64,000 nt of DNA, taken from NCBI RefSeq assembly GCF_958298935.1, contig NC_084923.1, forward strand, positions 29,666,501 to 29,730,500, written 5' to 3'. This DNA comes from Phragmites australis (lineage: Eukaryota > Streptophyta > Magnoliopsida > Poales > Poaceae). The notes beneath the pieces are model-generated. The model did not search any database. It was not told the DNA's origin and saw only the letters and a list, made by a program, of their open reading frames with translations. How positions within the stretch are numbered: position 1 is the first letter of the stretch; each line of letters starts with the position of its first letter. Position numbers and translations under genes: made by a program. This document shows, piece by piece, positions 42,889 to 52,988 of this stretch.

Positions 42889-44932
42889 TAGGACACTGGC
42901 AACCACACGATTTATCATTTGTACTCTGTACGTTTCCTTTGTAATTGCCTTGTTACTGGCTTGATGCGTTGGAATTGTGTATATGTAATCAGTTTAATCT
43001 TGCATTGGTTGGATACTTGGATTTGACTTATGCGATTAGTGACGTTTTGGGATATATCAGCACGGCTATGTATTGCTTGATTATATGATTTCCATATTCA
43101 TATGTGGCCTATGAATTCAATTTATTTTCCTCAACTCTCAGTTATGAGTTGAAATGATATAATAAATGATAATACTATATGCATCCTCCTATGTAAAAGG
43201 TCAGAACTGTTTCCATTTTCTAAAAAAAAAAAAACAAACTTCAAGTGCCGGTGGCAGAACACCTGAACTTCTGAAGAATTAATGAAAATGATTTTCAGTG
43301 GATATACATAATTGTAATTCTTCTGTGAGTGAATGTATCAAATTTGTGGATTTGTGCTCTATTGGCAGTGTCTTTCTCCAGCGACTCTTCCTATCTTTAT
43401 TATTCGAGTGTATCTTTATCATAGTCTTAACTGTTGTATCCGCTCATGGGTCTTCAAATTTAGTTAACTAAACATAATCTTAACTCAGTCTGTCTAGACA
43501 GATACAACTAACTAAATATTATTCATTTCAATAAATATGACTCTGCTTAACCAGCTTCTGCTCAACTTACATATATATCTATGTAGGTTAGACCTATACA
43601 AACAACCAATCACACCCTAAGAGACCCAAATCAGCACAGCACAAGGAGGTCACCCAGTGTGGAGCGTAGGTTCTTTTCTCTTTTTAGGTTTTTGGTTTTC
43701 TTTCCTTTTCCTAATCCTTGTGATCAATTCATAATATTTATGATTTTGTGCATTCAAAGTTTAAACATAATAGATTCAAAAATATTGAAACTATTTCAAC
43801 ATTTGGAAAAGGTAGTTCAACATTTTCATTTTCCCCTAATCCTTCTCATTAATCATTATGTACTATTTCTATAATTTGTGCCTTTCAATATTTTGAATGA
43901 AATAATTCAACATTTTACAAAACCTAGTTCAGAATTTTTATATACTATTTCAATATTTCTACATAAAATATGGGATTTTTCTAAAGTTTTATTTTTTTTA
44001 AAAATTGAATAATAATATATATTTATATTGGATCCCATTTTGTTACATTAATTCTAAGCAACACAATGGTTCAAACGGATTTAGAACGGAGTTACGGTTT
44101 AAAAGATAAATGCGTTTGAAATTTGAAGTTCAATCACACCATACCCTACCAGCAACTGACTCATGTCAGTGCCTGACTCTCGCCCATCCCACACCCGCTC
44201 TGCGCTGTATCAGCTAGGGTTGGTCTATGGGCTACCCTAGGGTTTGTTCGCCATCTTGCACCCAATTTTGGGCCATCTGATAGTTTGATCCAGTGGCCCA
44301 TATATCAACATGATTAACCTAGCATCCTTCTCTCCTTTCTTTCTCACTTGATCACCATCCTCTCCATCTCGCCAAGACGCCGCCATCACCACAAAATCCC
44401 ATGCCTACCACTCGCTAGCGTCACCTCCGATGCTGGCGAGCACAAGCCTCCTCCCTTGCCCCGTCATCTCAATTTTGGACTCAAAAATACTTCTTCAGCG
44501 TGCCCTCGCCTTCGCCCAGGGCTCCTTCCTCGTCTCTGGTGGCTACTTGCTGCTGGATCCACCACCACCGGCCGTCGCCCGCTAATCTGTCTCTGACAGA
44601 TGGTCGATTAGTCCCCCATTCCACTAGCACCGCCTACCACCTCCGTGCTGCCTGTAGCTCCAGTGATGTCACCGTCGCCTTGCCACACCACTAGACCGTC
44701 GCCCACCACTGGTCTGGCCACTGCCCATAGCCTTCCCTCTAATCCCTCCCTCACACGCTAAACCCTAACCCAAAACCGTACATCCCTAACCCTAACCTCA
44801 CCAGAGAAGCTTCCCGCTATCAGAGAAGAAAGCTCATTAGCTGCTCTGGGAATGAATCTACAAGGAGATTGCAAGGTACAAAATTCTGGTGCTCATCCCC
44901 TCCAAAACACTCACGTAAATTAGGGCCTATTT
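42889..44932. other. AT-rich intergenic DNA with a C/T-rich patch
   Basis: 42889-44130 is AT-rich with no credible frame. 44180-44830 is GC-richer and pyrimidine-rich, resembling a 5' UTR/first exon, but frames are short and I see no motif. It ends at the TTA that precedes the Harbinger element. Confidence 0.4.
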
Positions 44933-46225
44933 GGTTTAGCTTTGGATTTTGAAAAGCTGAAGCTAAAACAAACAAGTAGATTCTACAATCTACTTTTCAA
45001 AATATAACCCTCTTTTCTACCATAATTTACAAGCTGCCTCCCACCAGCTTTTTGCAAATTGTGACTATAGAAAAAATAGAAATGCCCACACAAACCTACG
45101 GTAATTACCTATTTCCGAACCATTGTTTTTTGTCTTTCTATTCTAATTAGGATCTCCTCTAACCACCCGACTCTCTCTGGATCTCCTTCAGCCCCTGGCT
45201 CTCTCCAGATATCCTCCAACCGCCCGGCCCTCCCCCAACACCACCCCTTCTTCGTCGCCGGTGCCCCTCCGCCCGCCCCTCCCCACCGCCCTTTAGTAAC
45301 GCTGGTCCCTCCTAGGCGACAATCTAATCTTTGCCCCACCCCTCTCCCCTCCTCTTTCCCCAAAACGCTAGGTCACGTGTATGAAATAGTGGGAGGGGAT
45401 ACTTGTGCATCTGCATTCATGGTGTTCTCGACATTGAAAATGAAATTAGCTAGATTGCTACGTAATAGAATGCAACTATATGTAGGAGAGTATAGCTCTT
45501 GTGTACATGTTTTGCTTACGATTTTGCGTCAGATCAGCCTGACAACTTTACAGTTTTGTCGCTGTATTTCGCTTGCCCTTTTTGGCTTACGATTTGCTAC
45601 CAAAACCACTGTACATTGAAACTTTTCATGTGATGTTGGATCTTGTACTTGTGCATAGAATCCAAGCTCTGTGCGCATCTCAAGATTTTCCATGCATTAT
45701 GCACAAAGGTGTCATAACAATACGTCTCCAACTCCAAATTTACTCACTGCAGTTGCAAAAATCTGTGTAAGGTGGCAGTCATTGCTGCTGCCACGGCTAG
45801 GTAGTGAGTGGTTGTGGTAGACTGGTAATAGCAGTGGTAGAAATCCTTTTGCCGGGGCAGGCATATCAGCTGACCGTGTAGCAGCAACTGCATGCTGTCT
45901 TCCAGTTCTAGTTTGAGCATTTGCTTGTTTTTTTGTTGGATCTGTGAAATATATGACAAAAGCTTGAATTTAATTGGATGGTGGAAGACCTTAGGTATAT
46001 TTGTTATAAACCTTCCAAATTATTGCTTCAGTTGGAATGATCCTGCTTAAAATTTGGCGTGCCTGTGTGCAGAAGTTTTGATAGTTAAAAGCGAGTTAGT
46101 TATCATTTTCCATTTCTTTTTCAGCTATCACTTTTGTATCAACTGTGTAGTCTTTATTATAAAGTTCGTATGTATCTTTTTAATCTTATTGTTTTGCTTA
46201 CCTACTGTTATGGAAATAGATGGAG

Positions 46226-48016
46226 GGCTTTGTTCTGGATAAAGCCAATTGGGATGTCTTCTGTGAAACACGGATACTCCCAGAAACAGCATGTTGGTAT
46301 CTGATGTGGTATCCGATATGGATACGGCTTGGATATGTATTGGAGGAGTATCCAAAAAATCAGAAAATGATGGATACATCATGGATATTTCTTGGATACT
46401 TCGAAGATACGGTCCGACCCAGTAGCAGTCAGGTTCGGTCCAGTCGAATCCTTTTCCTCTCGCCTCCCTCACATCTCGCCAGGTGCCTCCGTCTCCCATC
46501 TTGCTAGGCGCCAGCTGCTGCCACCACATGACGACCCTCGCCTCTAGTCACCTGTGGCGAGTCCTAGCCGCCAGCGCCTCTAGCCGGTAGCCGCACGCGC
46601 CCCCGAGCTGCCGACGCCTCTTGCTGCTGGCCGCCCACAGCCCCAAGCCGCCCGCACCTCCACCCTCTAGATCTGGTGAGTGTGGCCTCCTGTGCCATCA
46701 GCCAAGAGCGTAGTAGCCCAGCCCTCCTACACCATCAGCCTCTAGCCACATGCTCCTCCGGCCTCTTTTTCTAAGTGTGGTGAGTGCAGCCTCGTGAAGG
46801 TGGAGGCACGTATTTGTGGCTTACAGAGTTACGGTTAGTCTTGGACTCTTGGCACCTTACCATGACTTCGAACATATAAGAAACCCGGGGCCACCCAAGG
46901 TTATTAGTTCTGATGATTGCTTAATATAAATATGCTTGTGCTATGTGTATTGTAGGATTTATTAGGTGTGTTATTAGTTGTGTTATTACTGTTTTTTAGA
47001 AGATTGTAAAACATATCCACGTATCGGGTTTTCTAAAAAAATGGCATATCCATGTATCCGTATTGGTTTGATACCGATACCCACATCCATATCGGTCTGA
47101 TACCGATACCCACATCCGTATCGATGCTGCATAGGATGTATTTCACAATTGGGTATTATGTGAAGTTGATGTGGGGGAAATAGATGCTGGGAATAGACCC
47201 CTTGGAAGTCAGACTTCCAAAGGATATAAGAATCTGCATGAGGAATTCTTCGCTAGGACAGGAAAGAAACACACAAGACTGGAATTGAAAAACCGATGGG
47301 ATGCACTGAAGGCTTTGTACATCTTTTGGTTAAACATTAATAAACCAACTAGACTTGGATGGGATAATGCTAAAGGAATGGTAGTGACAAGCGACAGTTG
47401 ATGGAAAGGTAATACAAAGGTTTTCAGTTTTTTATATCCTTTGTTTCTTTTTATTTTACTATATCCAAGCTTAACATATCATTATCTTCTTTGGTTTTCA
47501 GGGACATGCAGAATGGAAGAAGCTTCAGAACAGTCCCCCTGAAAGTCTTTCAGAACATGAAAGGATGTTTGATAATAGCCATGTCAATGGTTCTTTCTCT
47601 TATATTTATGGTGAAGGATGGGAGTAGATGCCGATAATGAGGAAGATATAGGTGTCGAGGAAAACAACATCAATAGGAAGGGTGTCAATATGTTGAAGAT
47701 AAGTGCTTCTGTTAACAATGATAGTCTGAAGAAGCATAGAAAGAACCATATGGTTAAGATAATGAAAGGAATAATGGAAAATATGCAATCTTCTAGTGTT
47801 GTAACCAATATGTTACAAGGTGAAATAAGATCTGAGTCTATTAAGGTAGTGATGTGTTGGACTATGGAGTCTAGAGTAACTGAAGGAAGTGATGAGCATT
47901 TCATAGCTACCAAGCTTTTTGTCAATGCCAAAAACCATGATATGTTCCTCACATTAACCACCAAAGAAGCACAGCTCAATTGGCTGAAAAGATGGTGTGA
48001 GGAAATGAAAAATTAG
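46226..48016 (+). pseudogene. Harbinger ORF1: Myb/SANT-like DNA-binding protein, interrupted
   Basis: The first short piece (MEGFVLDKANWDVFCE, about 46219-46263) is followed by an unrelated segment (46264-47140). Then comes NWVLCEVDVGEIDAGNRPLG, KGYKNLHEEFFARTGKKHTRLELKNRWDALKALYIFW, RLGWDNAKGMVV. This is the Myb/SANT-like domain of plant Harbinger ORF1 proteins, which bind the element ends and help the transposase. The TGA at 47399-47401 stands where these proteins have the first of two Trp. An intron at about 47408-47501 (G|GTAATA ... TTTTCAG|G) restores WKGHAEWKKL. After a shift near 47620 the frame from 47618 gives an Asn/Lys-rich linker and the helical end EHFIATKLF...EAQLNWLKRWCEE to the TAG at 48014. 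Domain identity is secure; the gene is dead. Confidence 0.8.
46264..47140. mobile_element. Segment inserted in Harbinger ORF1, unknown class
   Basis: Starts with repeated 'ggatac' words (ggtatccgatatggatacgg) and ends with 'gataccgatacccacatcc' words in inverted sense. The middle (46430-46800) is GC-rich and pyrimidine-rich, like a captured 5' exon. The flanks CCAATTGGGATGTCTTCTGTGAA (left) and ACAATTGGGTATTATGTGAA (right) resemble each other over about 20 bases. No known transposon ends were identified. Confidence 0.45.
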
Positions 48017-48037
48017 TAGTTGTGTAATTTGGAAGTA

Positions 48038-48240
48038 GTACTACTATCGTTATGTAATATTGCTTGGAACATTGATACTATTATCGTTTTGTAATATTAC
48101 ATTGAACCTTGGTACTATTATCGGTGTGGTATATTGCTTTGAACCTGGGTACTATTATTGTTTTGTTATATTGCATAGAACAATGGTACTATTATCGTTG
48201 TGGTATATTGCATTGAACCTTGGTACTATTATTGATGTGT
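48038..48240 (+). repeat. Tandem repeat of a 37-bp unit between the Harbinger genes
   Basis: 'tactattatcgt' recurs at 48076, 48113, 48150, 48187 and 48224, exactly 37 bases apart, with one earlier partial copy. The unit also holds 'tatattgcattgaacc'. Confidence 0.92.
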
Positions 48241-48265
48241 AACCTATATTTGTATTTATATGTAG

Positions 48266-48918
48266 ATGAGTTCAAGTGATAATTCTGACAATAGAGCAAG
48301 TGATGATGATGATGCAATATTTGGGCTTGCTCATAGTCAACAAGAGTGCCTTGCACAATATGGAGCGTTAGCACGCACTTTTTGTATTTATTATGGTGAT
48401 ACTTTCTTGAACAAATCCGAAAGAAGGGAATATGGTGTTTCAAGTCATGTTTTGGGTTATGCAAAACTTGAATGATCCAAAAGAGTGCTACAATATGTTT
48501 AAGATGAGTAGACCACTTTTTGATAGGCTACATGACTTGTTGGTGTTAAATTATTGTTTGAAGTCAACTAGAGTTATGAGTTATATTGAATGTTTAGTAT
48601 GTTTTATGGACTAATGGAATCCACAAGGTATAGTTACACATTACCTATTTTCATCTCACTTACCACATTGTCACAATTATTTCTCATATGACATGTTTTT
48701 TCAGGAAAATACTATCTTGTTGACTTGAGCTATCCTAATCAAGTGGATTTTCTAGCTCCATATAAAGGGGAGAAGTACTATTTACCAAAATTCGATAGGG
48801 CCCATGTCCTAGTGGTAAACATGAAATATTTAACCATCTACATTCATCTCTACACAATGTGATTGAACAATCATTTAGTGCTTTGAAGACTAAATGGAGA
48901 ATATTATTGGTTAAGTAA
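48266..48918 (+). pseudogene. Harbinger transposase (ORF2) with internal deletion
   Basis: The ATG at 48266 opens an acidic N-terminus (SSDNSDNRASDDDD). A shift at about 48435-48475 leads to NDPKECYNMFKMSRPLFDRLHDLLVLNYCLKSTRVMSYIECL, the helical N-terminal domain of PIF/Harbinger transposases. The frame ends at 48612. The next recognisable part (from 48704, after TTTTTTCAG) is KYYLVDLSYPNQVDFLAPYKGEKYYLPKF, and, after another shift, EIFNHLHSSLHNVIEQSFSALKTKWRILL, the end of the DDE domain including the region of the catalytic Glu. The stretch of roughly 100 residues with the first catalytic Asp residues is missing. The element could only move if helped by another transposase. Confidence 0.85.
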
Positions 48919-49062
48919 ATAAAAATAATTATTGTACGGATCAAACCCACCCCAAAATTCCGGATGCTAAACAACCCTCAAGCTTTATAAAATCTAGCTT
49001 TTTTAAATCTACCATCTACAGGCTGCTTTTCAGAATTCCAAGCTAAAACAAATAGACCCTTA

Positions 49063-49629
49063 AAGGATTTTCCATCCGTCAGTATAGACCCTACCAAATC
49101 ATTAGCTTATATAGTTACATGCCCATTTTAAAGTTTAGCAAGAATAGGCTATCGTCACTCATTCATTGGTCGAGGGCAAGGTCTTGCCCCATGAACGGGT
49201 GACACCTTAATGTGGCAAACCGGCGTGGAGCGAGACCTTGCTCTCACCAAGTGAACGAGGGACACCTTGGCCTTGTCCAGTGGTTGGGCGACACTTTTAT
49301 GTCACCCAATTATAAGGCTGCAGCAATGTGTCATACAATGAATGGAAGACACCTTGCTATGCCCGAATTCAATTTTGTTTGTGGCAGAATAAGCGTCCGT
49401 GTGCTGCCATTTTTTTGTTATTGATTCGTCCAGTGCCATTACATGTTTGTGCGATATTTTGGATACCTGAAGTTGACGGAAACGGAAGTTTGAACATAGT
49501 GATTTTATTGGGAGTTGTGACGTACACGATGGCATGTATGGTACATGATCAAACATGTACCTTGTCTAAACCTAGCACGCCTTAGGGAATGTAAACAACA
49601 GGATTACAAATTTGGTCTACTAAGTGTAA
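49063..49629. other. Unassigned DNA between Harbinger and the CRM-like element
   Basis: Mixed-composition sequence with imperfect repeats of 'cgagggacacctt' (49195-49300). The frame 49212-49424 has no recognisable motif. Confidence 0.3.
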
Positions 49630-49754
49630 CATGGGTACTTTCCCTTCAGTGCCACTTCCAGTCCTGCCTCACGTGCCCGATGTGCCCTCTCGCGCTTCCT
49701 CTCCCTCTCCACCTCATGGGCCTCCACTATCATGCGATTATGCTCATGCTCCTT
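49630..49754 (-). pseudogene. Fragment of an Arg/Glu-rich coiled-coil frame, left of the CRM-like insertion
   Basis: The minus strand reads EAHEVERERKRERAHRAREAGLEV, a highly charged helix. A similar frame lies on the other side of the insertion (57195-57345, minus: EHHAIWRRFHEMEANERREATRKR). With the insertion removed, the two would lie in tandem on the same strand. The host or transposon origin of this protein is not recognised. Confidence 0.4.
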
Positions 49755-49759
49755 CCTCA
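49755..49759 (+). repeat. Target site duplication CCTCA, left copy
   Basis: CCTCA directly before the LTR start TGATGAG; the same five bases follow the right LTR at 57195-57199. Confidence 0.85.
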
Positions 49760-50810
49760 TGATGAGCTCAAGGCTCCTTCAGATATGATCAATACCACAA
49801 ATAATCCTCAAATCATACAAGGTCCAATTACAAGAGCACGTGCATGACAATTAGATCACCAGGTGAACTCGTTCCTTCTTGTTCATATTTCCTTGAATGG
49901 ATTACTACTAAATTCTTGTGATGTTTTATTGCATAGAAATGTGGGAGAAGCACCACAACCTTACTCGGACTTCTTGTGATGTTTTATTGCATAGAAATGT
50001 GGGAGAAACACCACAACCTTACTCGGACTTCTTGTGAAGTTTTATTGCATAGAAATGTGGGAGAAGCACCACAACCTTACTCGGACATCACTCCTCGAAG
50101 GCCAAGTATACTCGGACTTAAGGCTGAGCTCTAGTCGTGGTCGTGGTCGTGGTCGAAGTCGTGGTCGTGGTCGAAGTCGAGTTCCAGGATAACACGTCAG
50201 TAAAACGAGCATAACTCTCTCATACGATGACCGTTTTAGGCAATCTTGGACATTCTGGAAAGCTTACAACAAGATCTTTCCAATGGTTATGAGCTCGACT
50301 AAATATTCCTTATATTTTAGTCAGAGCCAAAGGAATAAGATGCTACATCACTGTTTTGAACCCTGCTGGGTTTTGTAATCGTGTCGGAGTCAGAGTCCAG
50401 GTTGTGCACGCCTTTCTCCACGGTTGCACAACCCTAGGCGACCTCCTCACGCCCCCTATATATACACAGTAGCCATCTAGTTTAGGCTTAGGTTTAGCTT
50501 AGATTATTCTGTTTAATGCAGTTTCACCGTTTATCGATTTGTTGAACCCCAAAATCGAGTGCTTCATTGGTAATTAGCAATAATCAGATTGCATCTACAT
50601 GTTCTTGGTTTTGTTCTTGATTCGCTTGCAGGAAAAAGCCTTCTTGCCGAGGTCAACCACGTCTTGGCATGGTTGATAACTACGGAGTAGTGGTGTAGTG
50701 GTTGCGAGGGTTCTTGATCTGTTCTGATCGGAGCCTTTGGATCATCAACGTCGAAACTCTACTAATCGACTTATCATATTACCTTCGGAAGATCGGGCAA
50801 ACGCGCATCA
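49760..50810 (+). mobile_element. 5' LTR of the CRM-like element
   Basis: Aligned to the right LTR along its full length but 142 bp longer, mostly because of two extra copies of a 58-bp unit. A TATATATACA box lies near 50457. The C-terminal coding tail is visible here too (GPITRARA then a stop). Confidence 0.85.
49914..50087 (+). repeat. 58-bp unit in three tandem copies
   Basis: 'tcttgtgatgttttattgca' starts at 49914, 49972 and 50030. The right LTR has one copy. 58 is not a multiple of three, so the expansion shifts the coding tail that overlaps the LTR. Confidence 0.95.
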
Positions 50811-50812
50811 GG

Positions 50813-50825
50813 CGGTATCAGAGCC
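50813..50825 (+). promoter_or_regulatory. Primer-binding site of the CRM-like element
   Basis: CGGTATCAGAGCC, initiator-Met-tRNA type with the first T changed to C, two bases after the LTR end. Confidence 0.8.
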
Positions 50826-51113
50826 TCGGTTGCCCGTTAGGTAATCTCAGTTATCCCTTTTGTTTCGTTGAGTTTCTTTACCCAAAGTCCAGAAAATTAC
50901 CCAAAAAAGGATTTAGATCTTAGTTTTCTGCTATCCAAACCACTTTGTGCCTTTCGCAATTTTGTTTTTAGTTTTTGTGTTGTTGAGTTTGAGTCCATCG
51001 TCGGTGTCTTGTTGCTGGTCGAGTTATCGTGTTCTAGTTTCTAGCGTCAAGTCTTTACTAATTTAGTCATCGTGTTACTCGGCTTGCCTAGTCTGCTATA
51101 GCCAAGTTTGTGT

Positions 51114-51375
51114 CCCACTCGGGGTCTCGACCAGTCACTCCGACCATCCCTCGAGTCCCGACCAGTCACTCTGACCACTCACTCGGGGTCCCGACCAGTC
51201 ACTCCAACCACCCCTCAGGTCCCGACCAGTCACTCCGACCACTCACTCGGGGTCTCGACCACCCACCAGTCACTCCAACCATCCACTCGGGGTCCAACCA
51301 GTCAATCCGACCATTCACTCATTGTCCGACCAATCACTCCGCCCACCTTCTCTGATCCGACCAGTTAGTCGGAGT
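51114..51375 (+). repeat. Minisatellite in the CRM-like leader, about 30-bp unit
   Basis: About nine imperfect copies of 'actcggggtcccgaccagtcactccgacc' lie between PBS and gag. Frames here (51108-51368) merely reflect the repeat. Confidence 0.85.
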
Positions 51376-51430
51376 CATCCACCTTCTCGAATTCGACCAC
51401 CATAGCTGAAACAAAGGTAGCTAGAGTTCA

Positions 51431-51432
<2 letters not shown>

Positions 51433-51463
<31 letters not shown>
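51433..51463 (+). repeat. (AG)n microsatellite
   Basis: About 15 AG units in a row. Confidence 0.95.
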
Positions 51464-51466
<3 letters not shown>

Positions 51467-52043
51467 CTTTTTATTACCTTTATACCCCTACTCTCGGAAA
51501 AAAAAGTTTGTGACCCACATACCTCACTGGTCTTAGAAGACAGTAGAAGAGTTTTGAGTTTGTGTCACATTCGCAGAAAAAAAAAGAGAGAAGAAGCAAA
51601 GAGTGCGAAAAAAGAAGAGAGAGAATTCAAAAATAAAGGAATCAGTTTGCATTCTGAATTTTGTTCCATTGTGCTGGTGTCTGTTATAGTTATCGGCTTG
51701 CTTGAGCTAGGTCTACGAACGTGTTTGGGCCAGCAACTGTGATGAGTACTGATGACTTTTATTCAGCTTTGCTAATCTGATTTCAATTATTACTATTCCT
51801 TGCTACTAAATATTACCTGTCCAAGTTACACCTTCTCTCGATCAAAACGGTTTCTCCCCTTGCAACTACCTCACTCGCACCCGATAAAGTATCACGAATC
51901 AGCCACTGGTTGTGCCAAATACTGTGTATGGTAAGAACACTTGCAAGAGTGTGGTAAGACGCTTGAGAGTGTGTGACTCCACCTCTACCACCTAGTAGTC
52001 GATAGGGATAATATCTTTTGTTATCTTCTGTCTACTACTAACT

Positions 52044-52988
52044 ATGGTAGGTGAAACATCAGATGCGAAAGAGTGTGTTTTGAGAGAAGAACTCACAATA
52101 TTGTTTGATGATCATCGGCAAACTATTAGTGACAACATTGACAAGAAGCTTGTGGGAACCAATACTACATTGCAACGACTCAATGAAAGCATTGCGATAC
52201 TCAATACATGCTTTGATCCATTGGTTAATCTGCCACTGAACAATGGTCGACTGGACCCTCATGATGCAGCTCGTGAATAAGAGGAGTCCGTCGCGGATGA
52301 AGAAATTTTGAGGCAAGAACGTGACGCCCATGATGCACGACAACAGAATCGATTGAACTTCAATCGTCAAGGTATGAGAGGTAATGATTTTCGGCAACAT
52401 AACCCACATGTTAATGATGACCCATTTGCTAAGGTTAAGTTTACTATACCATCTTTTGCGGGTGCTTATGATGCTCAAAAGTATTTAGATTGGGAGATGA
52501 TGATCAAACAAAAGTTTAATGCTCATTTGGTTCCTGAAGTGCATAGAGTTAAGCAAGCCACTAGTGAATTTAAAGATTTTGCAATCATCTGGTGGAATAG
52601 AGTTTGCATCGATGGATTAGCGCCTACGACATGGAATGCTTTAAAGGTTGCTATGCATAACAGATTTGTTCCACACTCTTTTAAATGTGATTTGCGTAAG
52701 AAATTACAGCTCTTAAACCAAGGTGATAGATCTATAGAAGAATATTATCAGGAGCTACAAATTAGTATGTTACGTTGTGATATTATTGAGGATGAAGAGG
52801 CTGCAATGGCACGCTTTTATGGAAGGTTAAGGCATGAAATTCAAGACATAGCTAACCTTGCAGGTAAAGAGGATGAACTCGAGACAGATATCGACCATGA
52901 GCAAGAATTGAGTGCAGTTTCTACGAAGAATTATAGGACACTCATTGTGCAGCGATTGTTAAGTACTCAAATGGAGCAAGCGGAATAG
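52044..52988 (+). pseudogene. CRM-like gag (zinc knuckle deleted)
   Basis: The ATG at 52044 starts an acidic, helical N-terminus (ECVLREELTILFDDH), which stops at 52278-52280 (TAA). The frame resumes with a conserved Gag core: FAKVKFTIPSFAGAYDAQKYLDWEMMIKQKF, EFKDFAIIWWNRV, NRFVPHSFKCDLRKKLQLLNQG, SIEEYYQELQ, ARFYGRLRHEIQDI. This core is that of CRM-type elements. The frame ends at 52986-52988, and immediately after it comes sequence that normally lies just before the protease. The CCHC knuckle and the linker are therefore missing through an internal deletion. Without it the Gag would not package RNA. No splice site explains the gap. Confidence 0.8.

Larger units (their letters stand above)
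44933..49059 (+). mobile_element. PIF/Harbinger DNA transposon, defective
   Basis: Terminal inverted repeats of about 35 bp: left GGGCCTATTTGGTTTAGCTT... (44933) and right, in complement, GGGTCTATTTGTTTTAGCTT... (49059). TTA target duplications lie at 44930-44932 and 49060-49062. Inside are the two genes expected for this superfamily, a Myb/SANT-like ORF1 and a transposase ORF2, both broken. A GC-rich foreign segment sits in ORF1. Size 4.1 kb. Confidence 0.9.

Noticed and set aside
44760..44800. CCCTAACC-type words resembling telomere repeats (also near 11045)
   Set aside because: Only two or three imperfect units, and plant telomeres use CCCTAAA.
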